Shown here: in pieces, positions 1-9,032 of the stretch | How the letters are laid out: every line of letters starts with the position of its first letter | Numbering within the stretch: position 1 is the first letter of the stretch | Assembly (NCBI GenBank): GCA_965226645.1 | Contig: CBDDDL010000004.1 | Location: forward strand, 372,001-436,000 | Direction of reading: 5' to 3' | Origin: Poriferisodalis sp965226645 | Lineage (GTDB): Bacteria; Actinomycetota; Acidimicrobiia; Acidimicrobiales; Poriferisodalaceae | Length of the DNA stretch: 64,000 bases | The notes under the pieces: model-generated | What the model was told of the DNA's origin: nothing | The model's database searches: none | What the model saw: only the letters and a program-made list of their open reading frames with translations | Program-made: the position numbers and the translations under genes

Positions 1-1460
1 TCGGTGTGCCCTTGCGGCTGGGAGCGCAGCTCGATCATGTGCATCGCCTCGCGAGCGTTGAACTGCATGGTGTACCGCACTCGGTACGCCATGGCGACGG
101 CGTATGAGGCCTCGATGCGGCCGACCGTCTCTTCCAGCGTGTCGTACAGCTCGGCTGACCGTTCCATGACGTCGTCGTATGGCTCGCCGTGCCCAGCCGC
201 ATCAATCAGTGCCGGCACCGAATAGCCGTGTCGGGGACTCAGGGGTTGCCACTCGATCGTCAGCAGACGGTGTCGCTGAAGGTCTCGGAAGCTGCCGTAG
301 TCGCCGAGTACCTCGAAGCGGTAGTCGATCCGCTCGAGCGCTCGACCCGGACGGTGGCGCCGGTTCGTGCGCTCGCCGACGTAACGCCGAACCAAGTCGA
401 CTCGCTGGGTTTCGGTCATTGACGCCACGCGGGCAGCAATCTGGGAGGTCCCCATGTCGGTGTAGGGGAAGAGCATCGCGGCAAGCATCTTGGTTTCCCC
501 ATCGGGATCCCAATCAGCCAGCGATACCTCCGGCGTGGCCTCCGGTTCGTCGTCTGCGAATACGCCAGCGGCGAATTCATCCATCGCCGACTGATTTGCC
601 GCAAGGTATTCGGACCAGACAACTCCGCGGTCAGGCTGGTCGACGCGGCGAAGGAAGGAAGGAATAACTTTGCGCAGCTCTTCGAGCATGAGGGCTGCGT
701 AGCTGCGTGCTTCGGGCAGTGGATGGGCTCTCATCCGCAGCAACAACGCTTCGTAGCCCTGCCCGCTGCCGAAGATGCCGACGTTCGACAGGCTGGCGGC
801 GGGCAAGAGTCCGCGCGCTGCGTCGAACGCCTGCGCCCTGATGGCGCGTCGCCGAGCGAGGTCTCCACCTGCGGACTGGGTCCCCGCCGGGGTCTCGTAG
901 TGCTCGGTGAGCCATGCCGTCATGCGCCGGACCAAATCGCCGTATGCGTCGAACATACGGTCGATCTCGCCTACATAGCGCGTACCCGCTGACGAGGTCA
1001 TGACCGAGGGCGGGCGGCAGTAGCGGTAGCGCCCTTGCACTCGCTCGTCGTACGCCAGATAGCGAGTGGATTGCTCGAGATACGACATCAGCCGTCCGCG
1101 CTCGAGGATCTTTGTGAGCAGGTTCGACGCCTGTTCGCAGGCGAGGTGCACCGCGCCGAGCTGAGCGACCGAGTCGTCGCCGTATTCCACGAACACGCGC
1201 TGATACAGCTGCTCCGCACGCGCCACCCCGACAGTCGCATCGATGGTCTCGTCACCGGAGATGTCGAGATCGTCCACAAACTCGTCGAGCAGCAGTCGCC
1301 GCAGGGTCTTGTGCGTTCGTGAGTAGCGGGCGAACAGGGCCCCCTTGACCACCTCGGGCAGGTTCACCAAGGCGAAGACGGGTTGACGCAGATTCGTCAC
1401 GTAACGCCGGAGGATGTCCTCCTCCGCGGCCGTGAACGTCTCGGCGGTGTAGTGAATCAA
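1..1460 (-). CDS. thyX: flavin-dependent thymidylate synthase ThyX, long two-part form (3' end outside window)
   Basis: Makes dTMP from dUMP using FAD and methylene-tetrahydrofolate. The frame is open from about 1520 to the window edge, giving 486 codons. The N-terminal part has a ThyX-like stretch YGDDSVAQLGAVHLACEQ, and the C-terminal part has RHRLLTIEWQPLSPRHGY, corresponding to the ThyX RHR signature, followed by MHMIELRSQPQGH near position 1-40. This layout fits the roughly 500-residue duplicated ThyX found in Acidimicrobiia rather than the 220-250 residue classical enzyme. The only usable start is TTG at 1460, with AAGG about 8 bases upstream. The stop lies beyond position 1. Family assignment is firm; which half carries the active site is not settled here. 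Confidence 0.88.
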   Translation of the reverse strand, partial: MIHYTAETFTAAEEDILRRYVTNLRQPVFALVNLPEVVKGALFARYSRTHKTLRRLLLDEFVDDLDISGDETIDATVGVARAEQLYQRVFVEYGDDSVAQLGAVHLACEQASNLLTKILERGRLMSYLEQSTRYLAYDERVQGRYRYCRPPSVMTSSAGTRYVGEIDRMFDAYGDLVRRMTAWLTEHYETPAGTQSAGGDLARRRAIRAQAFDAARGLLPAASLSNVGIFGSGQGYEALLLRMRAHPLPEARSYAALMLEELRKVIPSFLRRVDQPDRGVVWSEYLAANQSAMDEFAAGVFADDEPEATPEVSLADWDPDGETKMLAAMLFPYTDMGTSQIAARVASMTETQRVDLVRRYVGERTNRRHRPGRALERIDYRFEVLGDYGSFRDLQRHRLLTIEWQPLSPRHGYSVPALIDAAGHGEPYDDVMERSAELYDTLEETVGRIEASYAVAMAYRVRYTMQFNAREAMHMIELRSQPQGHT

Positions 1461-1551
1461 CAGCGGCCTTTTGAGCGAGATTTCACTGATGTGTGATGGT
1501 AAAGCTTCGAAGCTGTTCGCTCAGGGATCGACGCTGCGCCGAGAAGCCGTC

Positions 1552-2184
1552 TCAGAACACGACGGTTGCGGCGTCTGGCTCGATCGACACCTTGAGCGTT
1601 CGGCACTTCGCCACTCGTTCTCCATCCAGCCACAGTGCCGTCGGCCGCTCGAAACTGAACTCGGCCTGCTCGACCCGCCGCAGCGCGATCGCCGGATGCG
1701 GCACGTGGGTTCCCGCCCCAAGCCGTCGGCGAGCCAACAATCTCTGCCCGAAGCTCAACGCCGCTGCGCCGTCAACGCCGGTCTGCACGACGTGCAGCCG
1801 GCCGTCGTTGGGGTGCGCCGCAGGCGCCAACCGCCAGCCACCGGCGCGCTCTGCGTTCATGGCTGCCACGATAGGTCCGCTCCACCACGAGTTCCGAGCA
1901 ATGACATGGGCACATGCCCACAGCGTCGTTTCGTCGGCCTGAACACGAATCAGGTCGATTGGCACCGTGTGGGCGTCTTCGGACTGCAAGCGTTCGAGGC
2001 CGCCCTCCGGTGACCCCACGACATGCCACAGGTCGCCTCCGCACAGTCCGATCGGCGCGGGTGACGCACCGGCCTCCGATTGTTCCGTCACCAGTCTTCG
2101 CAGCGCGGCGTTGCTGCGGGCGACGGGGGCCCCGTTGGGAAGCGGCTTGGCACAGCCCCAGGGTTGGCCGCGCCGAATGGTCAT
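1552..2184 (-). CDS. YegS/diacylglycerol-kinase-like C-terminal domain protein
   Basis: A 210-residue protein. The second half has the pattern of the C-terminal beta-sandwich of YegS/DAGK lipid kinases: a GGWRLAPAAHPNDGRLHVV segment, a HPAIALRRVEQ segment, and a terminal PTALWLDGERV..LKVSIEPDAATVVF segment. The N-terminal catalytic GGDGT loop of true kinases is absent, so it is probably not itself a kinase. Its ATG overlaps the TGA of helY by four bases (2181-2184), so it is translationally coupled to helY as the last gene of tatA-tatC-helY. The role is unknown; a stand-alone lipid-binding or regulatory relic is possible. Confidence 0.6.
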   Translation of the reverse strand: MTIRRGQPWGCAKPLPNGAPVARSNAALRRLVTEQSEAGASPAPIGLCGGDLWHVVGSPEGGLERLQSEDAHTVPIDLIRVQADETTLWACAHVIARNSWWSGPIVAAMNAERAGGWRLAPAAHPNDGRLHVVQTGVDGAAALSFGQRLLARRRLGAGTHVPHPAIALRRVEQAEFSFERPTALWLDGERVAKCRTLKVSIEPDAATVVF

Positions 2185-4580
2185 TGAAGCCGTCGCACTC
2201 GAGTGTTCACTGCTTCGTGCACGAAGACCCCGGCTGGCGGTACCCCGACCCCCGCCGGTAGCGGTGTGTCGGCGATGCGAGTTGCGGCTGCGACGACGCC
2301 TCGGTCGAGCAGCGCCCGGGCCCCTCGGGCCGTGTCGCGTGTCCGAGATGACAGCGCGACATCGCCGACGCGGTCCACGAGGTCGATGAGCTGGCGGATC
2401 TGGCGAACGAAGTCACCCCCCACCGGCGTTTGGGCTGCCGCGCCGTCGCCCGACCAGAGCTCTTCGAGGGTGGCTCCACAGGCCCAGGCGTGCGCAGCGG
2501 CCACAAAGGATGCGTCCGGGAGCCGTGAGGGGGCAAGGCCCCAGCGATGCTCAGCCCGTGCGATCTCATGAGCTGCCTCGAAGATGCGAGACGCCCGAGC
2601 GCGACAGTCGCTGTCGGGATACCGAGGCTCGGGCGCCGGCGCCTTGCTGCGGTGCTCGTAGGTGAGCACTGACACCAGACCCGCAAGCTGAGCTGGTGCG
2701 ACACCATCGAACAGTCCGCCCTGAAGGCACAGCACCACCAGCAGATCCGATTCGTGAAATACCAATCGCAGGCATTCCCCCGCAGGGGTGAGGTTCCAGC
2801 CATCGGCGCATTCGAAGTGGTTCAACACCTCACACGTCGCGTCGAGCTGCCGTGCAAGGCCGCCCTTGGCCAGCTTGATGCGTTCCTTGAGCCTGCCGAC
2901 GCGCGCGGTGCTGCGTTCGACGCTCCGCTCCGCGGCAACGATGGCGCTGTTGGTCCGATGGTCGCCATGGCCACGTCGATGCCGGTGGCGTCCGCCGCGG
3001 TGCGCTGACGACTTTCGAGAGTTAGCCGAACCGGACCTGCCGGGGTGCGTTCCGCCGAGCGAGCGCAGTTTTGCCCGCGCCGCTCGGAGTCCCGCGCGCT
3101 CGGTCTCCAGCGCTTTGGTCCACTCCCCCACTCGTCGATCAGCACGCCACTGAGCGAACGATCGCTGCAGCAGTTCCACCGCCTCAGCACGCGAATGGCC
3201 CGCTATGAGGTTGGCCGCCATGTTGTAGGTGGGACGGAAGGACGACTCGAGCTCGAAGTCGCCGCTTGCCGCCAGACGGGCGGTTTCGTCGAAGCCAGCA
3301 TGCGGGTGCCACAGCGTGTACGCGAATCCGACGTCATCGATACCACGCCGGCCCGCCCGGCCCACAAGCTGCGTGTACTCCCCCGGGGTGAGCATCGCGA
3401 ATCCCTCGCCGCGGAAGCGACTGAGCTGCTCGATCACCACCGAGCGGGCTGGCATGTTGACGCCCACAGCAAGCGTCTCAGTGGCGAACACGACCGCCAG
3501 CAGGCCTGCGGAGAAGCAGTCCTCTATCGCCTCCTTGAACGCTGGCACCAATCCGGCATGGTGCGATGCAACACCGGCGCACAGCCCCGCCAGCCACTCG
3601 TCGAATCCCAATGCATCGAGATCGCTCCGTGATAACGGAGCCATGTGTGCATCAGCGATCTCGCGCACACGGTGTTGCTGGGCAGCGTCCAAGAAAGCGG
3701 CGCCCTCCGCGACAAGCGTGCGAGCCGCGTCATCGCAGCCTTGGCGGGAGAACACGAACACGATCGCGGGAAGCCTGTTCTGTGCAGCGAGATGCTCGAT
3801 GATTTCCGAGCGGCGGGGCCGCGCCGGCCGAATACCGGAGCTGCGCTGTCGTCGACGGGCCGAGTTCGGTGGATGTGCGCGCTCGAGGAGCCGTTGCACC
3901 TCCGGATTTGGCTGCCCGCTCGCAAGCGTCGCGAAATCGAGCAGCTGTCGGCTGTGGCGTTCGTAGAGCAGGTAGCGGTCTTCGAGCGGCACCGGCCGTA
4001 TCCCGGACACGACTGCGTCACAAGCGCCCGCTGTCGCATCGATCCAACGGGACAGCTCGGTCGCATTGCTCACGGTCGCCGACAGGCACACCAGGCGGAT
4101 GTGCGCAGGCACGTTGATGATGACCTCTTCCCACACCGCTCCGCGGTACGGGTCCTGGAGGAAGTGAACCTCATCAAGTACCGCCAGACCGAACTCAGCA
4201 ACGTGCGATGAGCCGGCGTACATCATGTTTCGGAGCACTTCGGTGGTCATCACCACCACGTCGGCATCTGGACGCACGACGTTGTCGCCGGTCAGCAAGC
4301 CGACCCGCTCAGCCCCGAGCCATGCGCCCAGATCTCTCAGCTTCTGGTTCGACAGGGCTTTGGTGGGGGTTGTGTATGCAGCCCTGCGACCCGCCTCGAG
4401 CGTTGCCGCAATGGCGTATTCGGCAACAAGGGTCTTGCCCGAAGAGGTGGGCGCGGCAACGAGAACTGAGCGGCCGCTGTCAATCACGTCGAACGCTTCG
4501 ACCTGGAACGGGTCAGCAGCAACCCCGCGAGCTGCCAACAACGCAGAGCGAACGCTTCGGCGGTTCGAGCCATCGCTCAC
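2181..4580 (-). CDS. helY: Ski2-like DEAD/DEVH-box RNA helicase HelY
   Basis: ATP-dependent superfamily 2 RNA helicase of the Ski2/Mtr4 group, 799 residues (mycobacterial HelY is about 900). Motif I is APTSSGKT at residues 43-50, motif II DEVH at 134-137, motif III SAT at 165-167, and motif VI QLVGRAGRRG lies near residue 400. A basic, low-complexity insert (residues about 500-545, rich in R, H and G) precedes the C-terminal DSHCT-like region. Its start overlaps the tatC stop (4577-4580). The tatA-tatC-helY order is the same as in Mycobacterium. A role in RNA turnover is inferred from the family. Confidence 0.92.
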   Translation of the reverse strand: MSDGSNRRSVRSALLAARGVAADPFQVEAFDVIDSGRSVLVAAPTSSGKTLVAEYAIAATLEAGRRAAYTTPTKALSNQKLRDLGAWLGAERVGLLTGDNVVRPDADVVVMTTEVLRNMMYAGSSHVAEFGLAVLDEVHFLQDPYRGAVWEEVIINVPAHIRLVCLSATVSNATELSRWIDATAGACDAVVSGIRPVPLEDRYLLYERHSRQLLDFATLASGQPNPEVQRLLERAHPPNSARRRQRSSGIRPARPRRSEIIEHLAAQNRLPAIVFVFSRQGCDDAARTLVAEGAAFLDAAQQHRVREIADAHMAPLSRSDLDALGFDEWLAGLCAGVASHHAGLVPAFKEAIEDCFSAGLLAVVFATETLAVGVNMPARSVVIEQLSRFRGEGFAMLTPGEYTQLVGRAGRRGIDDVGFAYTLWHPHAGFDETARLAASGDFELESSFRPTYNMAANLIAGHSRAEAVELLQRSFAQWRADRRVGEWTKALETERAGLRAARAKLRSLGGTHPGRSGSANSRKSSAHRGGRHRHRRGHGDHRTNSAIVAAERSVERSTARVGRLKERIKLAKGGLARQLDATCEVLNHFECADGWNLTPAGECLRLVFHESDLLVVLCLQGGLFDGVAPAQLAGLVSVLTYEHRSKAPAPEPRYPDSDCRARASRIFEAAHEIARAEHRWGLAPSRLPDASFVAAAHAWACGATLEELWSGDGAAAQTPVGGDFVRQIRQLIDLVDRVGDVALSSRTRDTARGARALLDRGVVAAATRIADTPLPAGVGVPPAGVFVHEAVNTRVRRLQ

Positions 4581-5425
4581 GAGTCAGCGTCCGCAGCATG
4601 CTCGGGTGCACGAGAGGCCGCCGCTGACTGGGCTTGTCGACGTAGTCGGCGCGGCTGCCAGCCACGTCGACGCCGTGTCAGCAAGTGGCCGACCAGGATT
4701 GACAACTCGTAGAAGAGGTAGAGCGGCACCGACAGGGCTGCGAGCGAGATCGGATCGCCCGAAGGCGTGATGATCGCCGCTCCCGCAACGATGCCGACGA
4801 TGGCGTACCGGCGTGCCCGGTTGAGCTGACGGGGCGTCACGATCCCCGCCAGCTGCACGAAGACGAGCACGATCGGGAATTCGAAGCCAATGCCAAACGC
4901 GATCATCATGAACGTGACGAGTCCCAGGTACGAGCCGGGACCCAGCAGTGGATCCACCGCATCGCCGCTCACCGCGATGAGGAACTCGAGTGCTCGCTCG
5001 AACGTCAAGAACGCGAGTGCAGCGCCCGACGCAAACAGCAGAAATGCCGAAAGGATGAACGGGACGGCCCACTTCTTCTCACGCCCGTCGAGCGCCGGTG
5101 TGATGAAGCGCCACAGGTGCCACAGCAGTACCGGCATTGCCAGCACGACACCGAGGTAACCCGACACCTTGATCCGCGTGCGAAAGCCTTCGAGCGGCGT
5201 CGTGATGACAAGGCTGCACGGGCGATCGATCTGCTGGGATTCGAGCACACGGCAGTACGGCGGCAGGAACACCTCGCTCAACAGCCAGTCGTAGGCGATC
5301 AGCCCGACAATCGTGCCGGCCGCGATCGCAACCACACTCCAGATGAGACGTGTCCGCAGCTCAGCGACGTGGTCCCAGAATCCCATCACCGCCGCGCGCT
5401 TGCGGCGCCGCCAGAACGGCCTCAC
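4577..5425 (-). CDS. tatC: twin-arginine translocase subunit TatC
   Basis: Polytopic inner-membrane receptor for twin-arginine signal peptides, 282 residues. About six hydrophobic segments are visible, starting after MGFWDHVAELRTRLIW, which is the conserved cytoplasmic N-terminal motif of TatC (the HxxELRxRL pattern). The periplasmic loop between segments 1 and 2 contains two cysteines and the conserved PLEGFRTRIKVSGYLG stretch. The C-terminus is Arg-rich and low in complexity, which is common in actinobacteria. ATGA-type overlaps on both sides link it to tatA and helY. The true start may be the ATG 13 codons inside, just before GFWDHVAEL. Confidence 0.95.
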   Translation of the reverse strand: MRPFWRRRKRAAVMGFWDHVAELRTRLIWSVVAIAAGTIVGLIAYDWLLSEVFLPPYCRVLESQQIDRPCSLVITTPLEGFRTRIKVSGYLGVVLAMPVLLWHLWRFITPALDGREKKWAVPFILSAFLLFASGAALAFLTFERALEFLIAVSGDAVDPLLGPGSYLGLVTFMMIAFGIGFEFPIVLVFVQLAGIVTPRQLNRARRYAIVGIVAGAAIITPSGDPISLAALSVPLYLFYELSILVGHLLTRRRRGWQPRRLRRQAQSAAASRAPEHAADADS

Positions 5426-5778
5426 GCAGCGCCGTCGCTGGTCGGCCGATCGACCAGAGCATCATCGTTCGAAGTCGAACCGGCCTCAGGGTCGTGAGCG
5501 TCCGGCGTTTGCGCAGCGGAGGCTTCGGCCACGGGCGCCCCTGGTGGAATCGCCTCCTCAGTGCCCGTCGAGCCAGGAACCGTTTCGGCCGCGGGGGTGG
5601 CACCGACCGTCGGGGGCGACAGTGTGGCGTCAATCTCCTGCCGCACGGTGGTGGAAAATTCGCGCACTTGCCGGAACACGTTGCCAATGCTGCGAATCGC
5701 GCCCGGCAGCCGCTTGGGCCCCAGCACGATCAGCGCCACGAACACGATGATCAGCACCTCGTTGGGCTGCAGGCTCAC
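5422..5778 (-). CDS. tatA: Sec-independent translocase TatA/TatB-type subunit
   Basis: Small membrane protein of 118 residues with one N-terminal transmembrane helix (EVLIIVFVALIVLGPKRLPG) followed by an amphipathic helix (SIGNVFRQVREFSTTVRQEI) and a disordered acidic tail rich in Pro, Ala and Thr. The FGPKRLP hinge of the Tat family is present as LGPKRLP. It overlaps tatC by four bases. Only one TatA/B-like gene is seen here; the fairly long tail leaves open that it acts as TatB, with another tatA elsewhere. Confidence 0.88.
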   Translation of the reverse strand: MSLQPNEVLIIVFVALIVLGPKRLPGAIRSIGNVFRQVREFSTTVRQEIDATLSPPTVGATPAAETVPGSTGTEEAIPPGAPVAEASAAQTPDAHDPEAGSTSNDDALVDRPTSDGAA

Positions 5779-5870
5779 GGCTCGATGGTAGGACTCGCGT
5801 CGCTGTCAACGGTTCTGACACTTCGAACCGCCTCACCACAGCATCGTGCGGCAAATGGGCGCCGCACGGC

Positions 5871-6140
5871 TCACAGGGGCAGGATTCGCCGCGCCGCCCA
5901 ACGCACAGATATGCCCAGGGCGCGCTCGACGGTGGCTTGGCGCAGTGACGGCACATCGAGTTGATCTATGGCGTGGCGCGCGCGCACGACGTCGTCTCGC
6001 ACCGACACCGTCGCCTCGATGACCGCATCCAGCGCACGCTCGGTGGCCCGCAGCTCTGCGCAGAGCCTGCGGATGAGCAACGCGCTCACGATGGCCAGGA
6101 CACCGAACGCGATGGCGGGAAGCAGCCAGATCGCCGACAT
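5871..6140 (-). CDS. small single-pass membrane protein, unknown function
   Basis: An 89-residue protein with one N-terminal transmembrane helix (WLLPAIAFGVLAIVSALLI) followed by a charged helix with heptad-like spacing (LRATERALDAVIEATVSVRDDVVRARHAIDQL), likely a short coiled coil on the cytoplasmic side. It lies upstream of tatA in the same direction with a 92-base gap and is divergent from the glycerophosphodiesterase gene. I do not recognise a named family. Synteny with tatA suggests an envelope role but this is inference. Confidence 0.6.
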   Translation of the reverse strand: MSAIWLLPAIAFGVLAIVSALLIRRLCAELRATERALDAVIEATVSVRDDVVRARHAIDQLDVPSLRQATVERALGISVRWAARRILPL

Positions 6141-6178
6141 GCGACGAACTTAGGCGTTCGGGTTGGCACCATAGGGGC

Positions 6179-6964
6179 GTGCCCCCGCAGCCACTGCCGT
6201 CATTGCGCACGCCCCCGATTGCGTTTGCGCATCGTGGCGGCCGAGCGCACGGGCCGGACAATTCGATCGAGGCGTTCCTCACGGCCCTCGAGATGGGCGC
6301 AACCGGTCTCGAGACCGACGTCTGGCTCAGCAGCGACGGAGAACCGATGCTGGACCACGATGGCGTGGTTTGGCACCGAGGCGTCCGCCGTCCCTACAGC
6401 TCGGTCACGCGTCAGCGCATCGGCTCCGACATTCCAACGCTCACAGAGATGTACGAAGCCTGCGGAAGCGACTTCGAGCTGTCAGTCGACCTCAAGGATC
6501 CCGACGCGGCCAGCGCCGTCATCGCTGTCGCCCGCGCTGCGGGGGCCGAAGACCGTCTCTGGATCTGTCACGGCGACTGGGAACTGCTGACCGAGCTCAG
6601 GAGCATCACGGTGGCCCGGATCGTCGATTCGACTCGAATGCGCCGCATCAAGGAAGGCCCCGAGCGCCGCGCCGCCGCCATGGCCAGCTCAGGCATCGAT
6701 GCGGTGAACCTTCCGGCGAAGGATTGGACCGGCGGACTCGCTGCGCTGTTCCACCGCTTCGAACGTCACTGCTTCGGCTGGGATGTCCAGCATTCCCGGC
6801 TGGCCTCGGCGCTGCGCGACATGGGGCTCGACGGCGTGTACGGCGACCACGTGGACCGCTTGCTGACCGGAATCGGATCAGGAGCCGGACCAGGAGTCGG
6901 ACATACGGACCAGGGTGCGGGCGGTGCCGACGCCATGAGACCGGACGAGTCGCAGTGCGCGTGA
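6179..6964 (+). CDS. glycerophosphodiester phosphodiesterase (GDPD family)
   Basis: Hydrolyses glycerophosphodiesters to glycerol-3-phosphate and alcohols. The GDPD signature is clear: AFAHRGGRAHGPDNSIEAF with the catalytic HR pair at residues 18-19, GLETDVWLSSDGEPMLDHD with the metal ligands, and SVDLKD further on. 261 residues, cytoplasmic (no signal). The start is GTG at 6179, close to an AGGGG stretch. The last 28 or so residues are Gly/Asp-rich and their DNA is duplicated at 7961-8090, marking the edge of the lepB tandem duplication, so this tail may be a late addition to the protein. Confidence 0.85.
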   Translation: MPPQPLPSLRTPPIAFAHRGGRAHGPDNSIEAFLTALEMGATGLETDVWLSSDGEPMLDHDGVVWHRGVRRPYSSVTRQRIGSDIPTLTEMYEACGSDFELSVDLKDPDAASAVIAVARAAGAEDRLWICHGDWELLTELRSITVARIVDSTRMRRIKEGPERRAAAMASSGIDAVNLPAKDWTGGLAALFHRFERHCFGWDVQHSRLASALRDMGLDGVYGDHVDRLLTGIGSGAGPGVGHTDQGAGGADAMRPDESQCA

Positions 6965-7960
6965 TCGCGCCATCTGGCGAGGCCCGATCGAAGCCCTGTC
7001 ACAATCCGCCGAGGCGGCTCAGTGGCCAGAACTTGGCAAACGCTCGCCCCACGATCTGGCTCTCCGACACCGTTCCGAAGTAGCGGCTGTCCTGACTCGC
7101 GGTTCGGTTGTCCCCCATCACGAAGACGTGGTCCGTGGGCACCAGGTTCGGGCCGAAATCTCGCGTGTAGGTGCCCGGAGTGAGGTATGGCTCGGCGGCG
7201 CGCTGGCCGTCGATGTAGAGCTGCGAGTCGACGAATTGCACCATCTGCCCCTCTACGGCCACCACGCGCTTGACGAGTTCGGCGGTTTGTGACGGACGCA
7301 TGTTCGGCGGCGTGTGAAATACCACGATGTCGCCCGGACTGGGGTCGCCGATCCGGTAGCTGAGCTTGGACACGAGCAACCGGTCCCCGATTTCGAGTAC
7401 CGACTCCATCGACTCTGACGGGATGTAGAACGCTGCGACCAGGAACGTTCGCATCAGCAGCGCCAGCGTCAGCGACGCCAACAACACCCACGCCCACGCC
7501 AGCGCATTGCGTGTTCGAGGATGCATGACTCGCCGGATCCGCGGCTGCCGGACAATGGGTCTCTCGTGGCTCTCGGCGCTCTCGGCGCTCATCTCGTCGG
7601 GGCCGTCGGGAGTTCCGGGATCGTCGGGAATACCGTCGTGGGCGTCTGGCTCACCATCGCCGTGATGCGGGACGCTCGGGGGCATCACGCACCATCCGCG
7701 AGCCAGCTCGCCGCCGCACCGAGCCAGGCGCATGCATGCGCGTCGTCAGCCAACGGCTGTCCCATCGTCGTGATTGTCAGCCCGCTGTGTCGGATCGCGT
7801 CCGGGACGCTCAACGGCTCGACGGCGACGGCGCGGCTGTCAAGCGAGCGGGCCCAGGCGGCGTCGGTCTCAGACATCAGTTCGTCGCTATCGACATGCTC
7901 CGGCGGGATAGGGCGATCTTGTGCCAGCACCGGCGTCGGCACCGCAGTCCGGGATGGGCA
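6881..7960. repeat. tandem duplication, copy A (about 1.08 kb)
   Basis: Copy A contains the 3' tail of the glycerophosphodiesterase gene, lepB copy 1 and the 3' part of a DUF3866 gene. It matches copy B (7961-9032) at close to 88 percent where I compared it by eye, for example around 7017-7150 against 8094-8230. The junction at 7960/7961 fuses a DUF3866 reading frame to the antisense of a second glycerophosphodiesterase tail, which shows a head-to-tail duplication rather than transfer of separate genes. Confidence 0.85.
6999..7685 (-). CDS. lepB: signal peptidase I, tandem copy 1
   Basis: Membrane-bound type I signal peptidase, 228 residues. One transmembrane helix (ALAWAWVLLASLTLALLM) follows an acidic cytoplasmic N-terminus. 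The catalytic Ser is Ser92 in IPSESMESVL and the general-base Lys is Lys139 in LVKRVVAVEGQ; the C-terminal box GDNRTASQDSRYFGTV is complete, so the enzyme should be active. I place the start at ATG 7685 because it forms an ATGA overlap with the stop of the upstream DUF3866 remnant, exactly as in copy 2; a further in-frame ATG at 7733 would add 16 residues. It is a paralogue of the gene at 8080-8748. Confidence 0.9.
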   Translation of the reverse strand: MPPSVPHHGDGEPDAHDGIPDDPGTPDGPDEMSAESAESHERPIVRQPRIRRVMHPRTRNALAWAWVLLASLTLALLMRTFLVAAFYIPSESMESVLEIGDRLLVSKLSYRIGDPSPGDIVVFHTPPNMRPSQTAELVKRVVAVEGQMVQFVDSQLYIDGQRAAEPYLTPGTYTRDFGPNLVPTDHVFVMGDNRTASQDSRYFGTVSESQIVGRAFAKFWPLSRLGGL

Positions 7961-8083
7961 GAGTACGGACCAGAAGTCGGACGTACGGAACCAGGTGCGA
8001 GGGGTGCAGACGCCATCCAACCGGACGACACGCAGTGCACGTGACCGCGCCGCGCTGCGATGCCTGATCGGAGCTTTGGTCAC
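7685..8083 (-). pseudogene. 3' remnant of a duplicated DUF3866 gene
   Basis: The frame is open for 132 codons, but only about the last 90 residues (from LCPSRTAVPTP onward, 7685-7960) are homologous to a protein: they match the C-terminus of the full DUF3866 protein at 8748-9830 (DDLM..TD.AWARSL.SRAV...PLS.P.AIR..GLTITTMGQPL). The first 40 or so codons are antisense to a copy of the glycerophosphodiesterase tail and are unlikely to be real protein. It keeps the ATGA coupling to lepB copy 1 and is best read as a duplication scar. Confidence 0.8.
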
Positions 8084-9032
8084 AATCCTCCGAGGCGGCT
8101 CAGTGGCCAGAACCGGGTAAACGCTCGCCCCACGATCTCGCTCTCCTGCACGGTTCCGAAATAGCGACTGTCCTGGCTCGCTGTCCGGTTGTCCCCCATC
8201 ACGAAGACGTGGTCCGAGGGCACCAAGTTGGGGCCGAAGTTTCGCGTATAGGTGTTCGGATCGAGGTACGGCTCCGCGACGCTCCGGCCGTCAATGTAGA
8301 GCTGCGAGTCGATGAATTGCGCCATCTGCCCCTCGATGGCCACCACGCGTTTAATGAGCTCGGCGGTTTGTGACGGCTGCATGTTCGGAGGCGTGTGAAA
8401 GACCACGATGTCACCGGGGCTGGGGTCGCCAATCCGGTAGCTGAGCTTGGAGACGAGCAAATGGTCCCCCTCTTCGAGCACTGATTCCATCGACTCCGAC
8501 GGGATATAGAACGCTCCGACGAGGAACGTTCGCATCAGCAGCGCCAACGTCAGCGAAGCCAGCAGCACCCACGTCCATGCCAGCGCATCGCGCGTCCGCG
8601 GATGCATGACTCGTCGGATCCGCGGCTGCCGGCCACTCGGCCGCTCACAGATTTGTGTGCTGCCGGCGCTCAACTGGTCGGAGTCGTCCGGATATACGAC
8701 ATCGCGCTCACGCTCATCATCACCGTGATCGGGATCGCTTGGGGGCATCACGCTCTTCCCACAAGCCAGTTCGCCGCCGCACCAAGCCACGCGCATGCAT
8801 CCGCGTCCGTATCCAGCGGCTGCCCCATCGTCGTGATCGTCAGGCCATTGCGTCGGATCGCCTCCGGGATGCTCAATGGCGGGACGACAACAGCGCGGCT
8901 GCCGAGCGAGCGGGCCCAGGCAACATCGGTCTCCGGCATCGAGGTCGCCGGCATCAGATCATCGGTATCGATCCCGTCCGGAAAGGAATTTCGAGCCTGC
9001 GCCGGCATCGGCACCACAGTGCCCGACGGACA
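7961..9032. repeat. tandem duplication, copy B (about 1.07 kb)
   Basis: Second copy of the unit described at 6881-7960. It contains a glycerophosphodiesterase tail now lying antisense, lepB copy 2, and the 3' third of the intact DUF3866 gene. The coding offset is 1081 bases at the lepB stops and 1063 at the lepB starts, because the acidic N-terminal region of LepB is six residues shorter in copy 2. Confidence 0.85.
8080..8748 (-). CDS. lepB: signal peptidase I, tandem copy 2
   Basis: Paralogue of the gene at 6999-7685, 222 residues, with catalytic Ser86 (IPSESMESVL) and Lys133 (LIKRVVAIEGQ) and the GDNRTASQDSRYFG box intact. The ATG at 8748 overlaps the TGA of DUF3866. The two LepB copies differ mainly in the acidic cytoplasmic N-terminal tail and in scattered conservative changes (for example LEEGDHLLV against LEIGDRLLV), so both look functional. 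Two active copies may serve Sec and Tat cargo side by side, but no specialisation can be read from the sequence. Confidence 0.9.
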   Translation of the reverse strand: MPPSDPDHGDDERERDVVYPDDSDQLSAGSTQICERPSGRQPRIRRVMHPRTRDALAWTWVLLASLTLALLMRTFLVGAFYIPSESMESVLEEGDHLLVSKLSYRIGDPSPGDIVVFHTPPNMQPSQTAELIKRVVAIEGQMAQFIDSQLYIDGRSVAEPYLDPNTYTRNFGPNLVPSDHVFVMGDNRTASQDSRYFGTVQESEIVGRAFTRFWPLSRLGGL

